This document shows, piece after piece, positions 56,400-64,000 of a stretch of 64,000 nt of DNA. Below the pieces are notes generated by a model, which saw only the letters and a list, made by a program, of their open reading frames with translations, was not told the DNA's origin and made no database searches. Origin of the DNA: Hysterangium stoloniferum (lineage: Eukaryota > Basidiomycota > Agaricomycetes > Hysterangiales > Hysterangiaceae); contig WHVD01000149.1 of the NCBI GenBank assembly GCA_015178975.1, positions 124,001 to 188,000 of the forward strand, given 5' to 3'. The number at the start of each line of letters is the position of its first letter. Position 1 is the first letter of the stretch. Both the position numbers and the translations under genes were made by a program.

Positions 56400-59124
56400 A
56401 GCATCTAGTCAGTCTCCTTTCTCGAGAAAATCACGGTCTGATATAGAAACATAGACTTGTGATGCCTCGTTCTCATTTGAAGATGCATTCACGTCTGAAA
56501 CGATGTTGTCCTCTGACTGAGGAAGGTAGACAGAAATGAAAATCGATTCCTCATCAATGTTATGTACTTGTCCCTGTATGCTTAATCCATAAACCGTTTC
56601 ACATGCCCTTTGATCCTCCACCTCCTCCATTGGGTTCTGCATGGAGCATTTGTTAATAGAGACATAGTGCGACATCCTGCCCGTGTGAGGGCAGTCGATC
56701 TTAAAATCCGGGCCCTCCGTATTCCTTGTGGAACTTCGAGAGGTGCAGGGCGGGAGGTTTGTGTAGTGCAATGGCGGCAGCATTCTCTAAACTCCCACAA
56801 ATCCAACACTCCTTCGGGGGTTTGGCGACGCTTTTCTTGTCACTTCATTCGAAAAAGAGCTTGCCGTGTTTCCTACCCTGTTTTGCATTCAATCTCCTAG
56901 GGACAGTTTTATCCTCGAGTTCGCCGAGGAGGACATGGCCGCGATTAGTGGGGTTGATTCCTCCAGAGTGTTCTTCCTCATGCCAGGGATCCGACTCATC
57001 TTGCTCGGCGATCATGACTCTGGGTTTCTGAAACCGATAACGCTTTTGATGTGTTTGAACCCAAGCATTAATCAGAGCTTCTTGTAAATTGTTCGCATAA
57101 GTCTGCAGGCTCATGATGTCGTCGATAGGTTGTCCCTGTAGAAGGTAAAGCCATTCCTTGGGCAGCATCAAGATGAGTCTGCACGTTTCATCCTTTCGGT
57201 TTTGGTGGAACCCATACAAGAATCGATAGAGCTTGACCCTCTGCTGAATGTAATGAACGGGTGTCTCATGATTGTGATTGGCTTGTCGAAATTTCATGGC
57301 TTCCCATTCTAGAGCTAAGGATTCGCGCCAATGAGTTCCAAGTAATCCTTCTACAATGCCCCAAAGAAATGATCCGTGAGATCGACTGAATTCAGTGTGA
57401 TGTTCACAGTCTAGGGTGCTCCACCAGATCTTGGCATCGCCGGTGAGTCATCTTGGCAGAGTGACTCCCAACAATGTACTCATGGAGTCTGAGATCTCCG
57501 AGAGACTCATAATATCCATGATGTAGTCCAACGCCTTGGGTTGAGTCCCATCGTATTCGGGAAGGTCGGACCATTTTATCTTGATGTCATTGGTGTTAAG
57601 AGCGATCCTTTTATCCTTAGGTAAGTCATTGATAGGTGCACTGGCTCGAGGCTGCATCATAGTTTGAAAGGGAGAGTTAGGTACTCTACCGTGATGCCCC
57701 CCATGTCCTGAATTCCCTCCATGGCTTGAGGTACTAGAACTCCCAGATGGATTACTAGGGGGTCCTCCTGATGGCAGAAAGGGGTTCGAGGAGATCAGCA
57801 GGGAGTGGCGGGGATCGACTGGATTCAGCGATCCTTGACCACCAACTTGACCAGCTATACCCTCAGTGAATGCAGTAGAGAAAGATGGTCGACCCCTGTT
57901 GGTGACTGATCAATTCCTAGTCACAGTTTCCTCATTACTGACGTTAGAATTACCCAGAATTCATTCGAATGCGATGCGAGAGTGGTGAATTCCCTGGTGG
58001 GGGGTAGGGCTAGGTTCCATCGCGATTTCTCTCTCGATTTCAACCGTATTCAAAGGTTGATGAGGCTGAGGTTGATAGAGGGGAGTGCAGATTTCCATTC
58101 CTTTTTCCTGAAGACGGTCTGCAACTTGCATCCTCATATCTGACAGGAAGTCTTGCAAAATAATGGGACGATTGAGCGAATGAAGGAAACGAGTGTCGGG
58201 AGACCCATTCAGGGTACAAACAAATGAACTAGTTGTGGAAATGGGTGAATTGGGTACCTGGATGGAATCACCATAAGGGTAAAGCACTTCCAAAACCATC
58301 TCATTAAGTCTCCTCTGATTTTGCCTTAACCGACCCCTTAGAGTAAAATACACAAACGAAGAATTCTGAGTGATTCCGTTAAGAGACTCCTCCAACATCC
58401 AGATGTATATATACTGGTAGTCAACCTTGGGGACGATGTGATCCCCACTGAGTAGGACATGAAGGATTTGCAATGCATCATCGTGTGTGCGGAGCGCTTC
58501 GAGAAATAAAGAGAACACTTCTTGTTTAAGAATCGTTCTTCCTCCTTCCACAACAGAAGTAACCTCACTCGACCATTTGGGAATCAAGCAGGTCAGATCC
58601 TCAAGGGTTCCAGGTCCTGTGAATAGGTCCTGCGCCGATAAAATGGCCTCATAAAGACCTAACCAGACTGCTACAGTCACCGGTAAAAGAGGGTAATCCG
58701 TATTGTACTCCTCCGCAAAGGGAGTAACCTGATCTGCAGGGATTTGATCGGTGTAGTACGCATCCCATTGTAGGTCGACGGGCTGAGCGTAAACCATATG
58801 ACCCCCAAAGAATTGCTTAAGGATGACCTGCCTAGGCAGGAACGAGAGAACAGGTTCAGGAGCACGGGTAGTCTCGACATTAGCTCCAGGAATGTTCAAC
58901 TGCTCAGTTGATGGACGTTCCTCACATGGACTTGGGGGGGCATCCGTTGATGGTCCAGCTGCTGCTCTGGGGGAACTTTCAGGAGGAACTGGTTTTTGAA
59001 AAGTCAACGAAGACTTCCTCATGGTGACGTTATGGGGTGGTTCCAGACTTGCAGGTCTTTGACAAGGTTTTGAACTACTCGGGGTCATTGAAGATCTCGG
59101 CGTTTGGTTCTTGCCAGTGGTCAT
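56400..59124 (-). pseudogene. gag: Element X gag
   Basis: Starts MTTGKNQTPRSSMTPSSSK at 59124 on the minus strand. It has the same N-terminal extension as element B (VFSLFLEALRTHDDALQIL, FVYFTLRGRLRQNQRRLN), the capsid-type block (FRQANHNHETPVHYIQQRVK; EWLYLLQGQPIDDIMSLQ, 57090-57295) and a degraded zinc-knuckle region near 56700-56810. The first 387 residues are uninterrupted. About five breaks overall. Confidence 0.9.
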
Positions 59125-59202
59125 TTACGTGCTTAGAAGCTAGTAGTCATAAAGTATCATTTTTTCTTTGTAGGGAAAGAGCGGTCCGGCCCAGATCACC
59201 AC
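59125..59202 (-). other. Element X leader with primer-binding-like site
   Basis: On the minus strand the LTR end is followed by TGGTGATCTGGGCCGGACCG and then the leader to the gag ATG. The same 17-18 bases follow the LTRs at 10943, 21732 and 51468. Confidence 0.75.
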
Positions 59203-59800
59203 TGTGAAGAGTGGTGGAAGTTCTAATTGTTCTATATATGAAGAATATCGACCGTTTAGGTACGACACTAAGATGTATTGACTACTTAGTTCAATATGGT
59301 AGAGAGAAGTAGCTATCTAGAGTAAAGTAGAGAGCTAGAACAAATAAGTAGAATTGACTGTTAAGTGCGATTCTGGATGACTGCTCGAGTATAAAGTAGA
59401 GTAACTAGAAAGTTGAATAATAGAGTAGTGTGGATGTAGTCTGCGCGGGTTGAGATAAGGATTGAGTTTCGACTGGTACAGTTCGAAACTCTGATTGAGT
59501 AGATAGCTAAAGCCTGTCTGTGATGGTCGAGATGATACACCAATCACAACTTACAGGACACTAACAGGTGTCTGGGTAAGTCGTGGTTGTGGTGTAAAAG
59601 TGTCTGAGTTCTAACTACGGGCACTAGAATACATAAGTCTGGCATGTATGTGCCCACAAGAGTCGATGTACCGCATACATAGGTTGTCGAACTAATTATA
59701 GATGTATAATAAAATAGAGAGAAAACAGAAATAATAAAGGGAATATAGTAAGAGCTCATCCGACTATATTTCCTGAGTGTATTTCACCATACCTCTCACA
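59203..59800 (-). repeat. 5' LTR of element X, family C (598 bp)
   Basis: Reverse orientation from TGTGAAGAGTGGTGG to CCATACCTCTCACA. The right flank is CTGGG; no matching repeat remains at the other end because the 3' LTR is lost. Confidence 0.9.
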
Positions 59801-60527
59801 CTGGGTGTCTTTCATTTTGAGATTAGAAAGTGTGGTTTCGGCATCACCGGTTTGGTCATAGGGACCGAAGTTTGTTTCAAGTTCCTCAACAAAGGCATCC
59901 CAATTGTGAAGCAAATCGGGATCTTTAGAGGTGAGGCAAGAGAATGCAGGTTCAAACCAGGCTGCTGTGGAATCCTTAAGGTACGAGAGTGCAAAGTTTA
60001 CCTTTCAGTCATCTGTTGCAAAAGCAGCCAGGCGGTCCCAAACATTGAATTGACATTGCATGAGAAATGTTGGCAATTTCTTTGGGTTTGTTGACTCGGG
60101 TTTGTCCAGGTTCTTTTTCCTTGGTATTGTTTTTAAGGAATCATTAAGGGATCCTAGGGTACCTGAGAACAATTCCCAGGTCTTGTCAGGATCGAAATCC
60201 GGTTTTTGCTTCACAGACGTCTTAGGACCACTAGCCTGAGGTATGGGTTGGTCGCCATCCTTGGGTTCAGGTCCCAGAGCTGATTGATTGTTAACCCCTT
60301 CAGGTGCTTTGGGTTTGGTTGCTTCAGTAACTTCTTCAGCATTGCCGGTAATTTCCACAAAGTGGGATTCTTCAGAGGTTTCTGATTGTGGGGTTCTCGG
60401 AGTAGCTCGGGCTGTATACAGGAATGGAGACTTGAGAGTGGAAGATTCTGCTTTGCCACTTGGCTTGGCATCTTTTTTCCTTGGAGGCATGATTAATGGA
60501 AAATGCAAGTGTGAAATCAGAATATAC
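59801..60527 (-). pseudogene. gag: Gag N-terminal part of a family-G Gypsy element
   Basis: The minus-strand start at 60490 reads MPPRKKDAKPSGKAESS. A Lys/Pro/Glu-rich region follows, then a capsid-type block near 59800-60010 (VNFALSYLKDSTAAWFEPAF, ETNFGPYDQTGD...) typical of Retrotrans_gag. It begins right after a family-G LTR and is cut on the left by element X. About one break. The leader starts GTATATTCTGATTTC, without a TGG-type primer site. Confidence 0.83.
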
Positions 60528-61747
60528 TGTTAAGAACTGAAAACTGACTAATGTCAGTTGGCCGACGGGGACCGATCGGAAGGACCTGGCTTCAGCTTAT
60601 ATGCTGTGCACTTGCAAATATCTGTCAGGTGTCCTTAAATTTCAGACAGGTGAAGACTAGTCCTAATGGGTACCTCTCAGTGAGTTACCAATCGGAATTG
60701 AAGGGTAAGTCGAGTGTCGAGCCAAGGGGTCAGGGACTGAGAGTGGGAGAACGCACGCAAAGGGGGAGAGCAGAATACTTAGTATAAGACTTCTAGAGAT
60801 GTATGTGGGTATTCTGAGTTGATATTCTGATTGCCTAGTAACTACAACTACAGCGGGTTCATATTCAAGTATTCAGCATCTAGAAAATACTAACTAAGGA
60901 AAGAGTGGAAAACATTATTGACAAATAAGCTTGACTAGGAATGGGAGGGTTATGATAAGTTCAGAGACCGTGATTAACTGAGAGTGGAATTATGAGAAAA
61001 GGAAATAGTCCGAGGGTGTGAAGAGTGGTAGAAGTTCAGACCGTTCTATATATGAAGAAATGAGTAGAAGAGGAGGATATTGACCTATTCGGTGCAATAT
61101 AAGAGAAAGTGAGAGAAAGAGCACGAGATGACGAAGGAGTCAACGAGTGCGATGGTTCGAGTGGAGGCCTCGACTATTACAGTTCGAGGCCAGAAGTGCT
61201 CAGTAGTTCAGATACTGCTACTTATGTAGCAGCTGACACGTTACCCTGATCACCACTTGTAGTAGACCTAGTTTGTGTCTTACGAGTGGTGGTTCTTGGG
61301 TTAAAGTGTGTCTGAGTTCTAATTGGTGCTGAGTGCACCCACAAGTATACACAATGCTTCGAACTAATGAAATATGCAATATTTGAAGAATATGAAAGAT
61401 AGAAAAATATGAATAGAATATGTAAAATATAAATGAAATAAAAGGAGTGTTTTACCACAATGAAACTGTGGTAAAAGCATACTCCTCACAGAGGGTTACA
61501 GGTATATATAGGCATATGTGAAACATAGAGTAGAATGGATCATCATAATAAAAGGGGACATATCAGAGTATAACCAGATAGTACAAGTATATTTTGACAG
61601 GGGCGTAAATGGGGTTTGATCACCATGAAAGCATACATCAGCATCGGGAGACTGAGGGTTTCCGATGTGATGACTTGAGCGATAACTTCAAATGTTGATA
61701 GGCGGTGATAATGTCGGGGACTGTCGGGTTGTGACATGGTCATAACA
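60528..61747 (-). repeat. 5' LTR, family G, carrying a nested solo LTR
   Basis: Reverse orientation from TGTTAAGAACTGAAAAC to CATGGTCATAACA; net length is about 741 bp without the nested LTR. It is more diverged than the copies at 23678 and 54474. It lies directly upstream of the gag at 59801-60490. Confidence 0.88.
61017..61490 (-). repeat. Solo LTR, family A (474 bp), TSD GAGGG
   Basis: From TGTGAAGAGTGGTAG to CATACTCCTCACA with GAGGG at 61012-61016 and 61491-61495, inside the family-G LTR. Confidence 0.95.
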
Positions 61748-62007
61748 ATTTGTGTGAAGAGTGGCGGAAGTTCTGACCATTCTATATATGAAGAAATGAG
61801 TAGAAAGGAAGGATATTGACCTATTCAGTGCAATATAAGAGAAAGTGAGAGAAGGAGCACGAGATGACGAAGGAGTCAATGAGTGCGATGGTTTGAGTGG
61901 AGGCCTCGACTGTTATAGTTCGAGGCCAGAAGTGTTCAGTAGTTCATATATTGCTACCTTTGTAGTAGCTGACACATTACCCTGATCACCGCTCGTAGTA
62001 GACCTAG

Positions 62008-63316
62008 TGTGAGGTATCAGCTTTATCTCATAATTTTCTCTTAATTTTCTTTGAATTTATTAATATTTTCTCGAATTTATTGTATTTTTTATTATATTTT
62101 TATTGTGAAATATAGGCTCTATTCCTTTTAACTTCGCATAATAATAGCATATATGAACTCATATATATGAGTTCATATATGCTATTATATCTTAGTTAAT
62201 TTATTATAATTTTTAACTAATTATTTATATTTTATTTACTTAGTTATTACCTTTCGGCACCTTGCTACAGCCTAGTTTGCGCATTTTTGGTGTCATGTGA
62301 CTTATTAGATAAGCCTCCAGTGTCGGGAGTCACACAAGTCACGATTGTGACTACCCGAGTCACACAAGTCACGAACGTGACTACCCGAGTCATTATTAGG
62401 TTCCGCCGACTCATCGTTTGCTTCCGTCCCGGGACCGCGGCCTTGAACCTTCATGTTCAAGCAAGAGGTTAGAACCCTTGTCTCAGAGAAGGGAATCACA
62501 TGTTAAACAAAGGGTAAATAATGAGTAGAATGTGAGGTCATTATGATCTCACTAATGACCTCATAAACTAAATAGTTAGCTAATCATTGAGTTAGCAAAA
62601 TGTATATAAGGAGGGCCAAGTTTCCAATAAAACCAATCTATCTCACACACATTTTACTGCACAGCTCAGAAGCTTATCTAATCATCCTAAGGACAATAAT
62701 AGCCTTAGTCTGATACACTCACTGCAAGCACCTACACTTGCAGCATCTTGAATCTTTGTCAGCAACTCTTGAACTTAGCTAATCATCTAAGTTCCCCAGC
62801 CTCACAGCTACCCTTTAGGCTTATTAATTAGATAATAAACCTAATAAGTATCTAAGTATCCTTACTGAAATCCCTGCCAATACTAGATTATTCAAGGCCC
62901 AGCCCTAAGTTTATTGAATTAATCAAGTACAAGCACTCAGATAATCCAATACATATTATTTTCTCTATTAATAAATTATTTAACACCTTGTTAAATAACT
63001 ATTAATAGTTACAAATAAGCATACAAAAATCCGAAGCTCTTATATCAAGTCTCTGCCAAGTTACTGCGCATATATTCAGCTTCCAGCCCCTATTCTCAAG
63101 GAATAGTTCTTGTATTTGCTAAAAGAGTCATACACAGTTCTATTGAACCTTTCAATAATCAAAATAAGCATTGATTTGAGTTGTTTAAGCTTCATAGCGC
63201 AACTCATTAATCTATCAGTATTTAAATTACTGGACCTTTGCTTGTTTTATTGTTGAAGCTCTGTGACACTATAGCATATATTGAGCTATCTAAGAGAATC
63301 CCCTGAATACATTACA
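62008..63316 (+). repeat. Solo LTR, family H (1309 bp), TSD CCTAG
   Basis: From TGTGAGGTATCAGC to GAATACATTACA, with CCTAG at 62003-62007 and 63317-63321. It has a 48-bp perfect palindrome at 62141-62188, two tandem 30-bp units at 62327-62386 and a TATA-like TATATAAG at 62603-62610. No protein similarity is seen. The orientation is set by the TATA-like site and the TG...CA ends; it is present once in the window. A TG...CA element of another type with a 5-bp duplication is the alternative. Confidence 0.8.
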
Positions 63317-63419
63317 CCTAGTTTATGTCTTACAAGTGGTGGTTCTTGGGTAAAAGTGTGTCTGAGTTCTAATTGGTGCCGAGTGCACCCACAAGTATAC
63401 ACAATGCTTCGAACTAATG

Positions 63420-63893
63420 TGTGAAGAGTGGCGGAAGTTCTGACCGTTCTATATACGAAGAAATGAGTAGAAAGGAAGGATATTGACCTATTCAGTGCAA
63501 TATAAGAGAAAGTGAGAGAAACAGCATGAGATGATGAAGGAGTCAACGAGTGCAATGGTTCAAGTGGAGGCCTCGACTATTACAGTTCGAGGCCAGAAGT
63601 GTTCAGTAGTTCAGATAATGCTACCTAAGTGGTAGCTGACACGTTACCCTGATCACCACTTGTAGTAGACCTAGTTTATGTCTTACGAGTGGTGGTTCTT
63701 GGGTTAAAGTGTGTCTGAGTTCTAATTGGTGCTGAGTGCACCCACAAGTATACACAATGCTTTGAACTAATGAAATATGCAATATTCGAAGAATATGAAA
63801 GATAGAAAAATATGAATAGAATATGTAAAATATAAATAAAATAAAAGGAGTGTTTTACCACAATGAAACTGTGGTAAAAGCATACTCCTCACA
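63420..63893 (-). repeat. Solo LTR, family A (474 bp), inside another family-A LTR, TSD TAATG
   Basis: From TGTGAAGAGTGGCGG to CATACTCCTCACA; TAATG is at 63415-63419 and 63894-63898. The target is a copy of the same family. Confidence 0.95.
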
Positions 63894-64000
63894 TAATGAA
63901 ATGATGGAATATTCGAAGAATATAAAAGATAGATAAATATGAATAGAATGTGTAAAATATAAATAAAATAAAAGGAGTGTTTTACCACAATGAAACTGTG

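Larger units (their letters stand above)
25816..59800 (-). mobile_element. Element X: minus-strand chromovirus split by three nested insertions
   Basis: Read on the minus strand: 5' LTR (59203-59800, family C), primer site, gag (55600-59124), protease (53850-56150), RT and RNase H (51948-53822), integrase (38893-40110), chromodomain (27230-27697), accessory ORF (about 26100-27073) and polypurine tract (25823). The pieces are separated by element B (TSD CCCTC), element A2 (TSD GTGAG) and a solo LTR (TSD CCCGC), and coding resumes at each point. The 3' LTR is lost except for a few bases near 25815. Net length is about 9.6 kb. It is heavily broken and is the oldest layer here. Confidence 0.9.
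61753..64000 (-). repeat. LTR, family A, carrying two nested LTRs; runs off the window
   Basis: Segments 61753-62007, 63322-63419 and 63899-64000 are successive parts of one family-A LTR in reverse order of the consensus; together they make about 455 bp, and about 20 bp lie beyond the window. It is interrupted by the 1.3-kb LTR and by another family-A LTR. Confidence 0.9.

Overview
This window is a retrotransposon-dominated stretch of a filamentous basidiomycete genome. The evidence is two host genes with many short introns (about 43-77 bp, mostly GT-AG), a fungal kinase-like gene, a C2H2 zinc-finger gene, and Ty3/Gypsy elements whose integrase ends in a chromodomain. An ectomycorrhizal agaricomycete, perhaps Boletales, is my guess; no marker gene fixes the lineage. 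I see no tRNA, rRNA, CRISPR array or bacterial feature.

Layout. 1-13.4 kb is a mosaic of Gypsy fossils: a plus-strand protease-region fragment (1-1274), a minus-strand Gypsy copy (1914-6797), the 3' end of another Gypsy with an antisense intron-containing gene and its LTR (7026-9008), a pol fragment (9009-10310), and LTR and gag remnants (10311-13420). 13.5-20.3 kb is the only host island: a five-exon kinase-like gene (14338-15685), a nine-exon C2H2 gene (16233-17950), about 2 kb without a recognised gene, and a truncated kinase paralogue on the other strand (20000-20262). 20.3-25.8 kb holds LTR families D, E, F and G and an accessory-ORF region of a minus-strand element (Y). From 25.8 to 59.8 kb one minus-strand chromovirus (X) has been split by three insertions: a complete 11.2-kb element B (27703-38887, 5-bp duplication CCCTC), an 11.8-kb element A2 (40111-51942, GTGAG) that itself contains a Copia element (43045-48842, AGGCT) with a solo LTR inside (44258-44888, ACCAG), and a solo LTR with another solo LTR nested in it (54237-55590). 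59.8-64 kb is a gag fragment followed by LTRs inside LTRs.

I count 29 LTR copies or parts in nine families. Thirteen insertions have matching 5-bp target duplications by eye: ten solo LTRs and three two-LTR elements. Families A, B, C, D and F share their first bases (TGTGA), a core like GACAC-T-rich-ACCC and their last bases (CTCTTCACA), so they look like one diversified chromovirus lineage. Four of these elements carry remains of the same extra sense-strand ORF between the chromodomain and the 3' LTR. That ORF, and the antisense zinc-cluster gene at 7026-7985, are the best candidates for undescribed biology. All element genes here are broken fossils; only the two host genes look intact.
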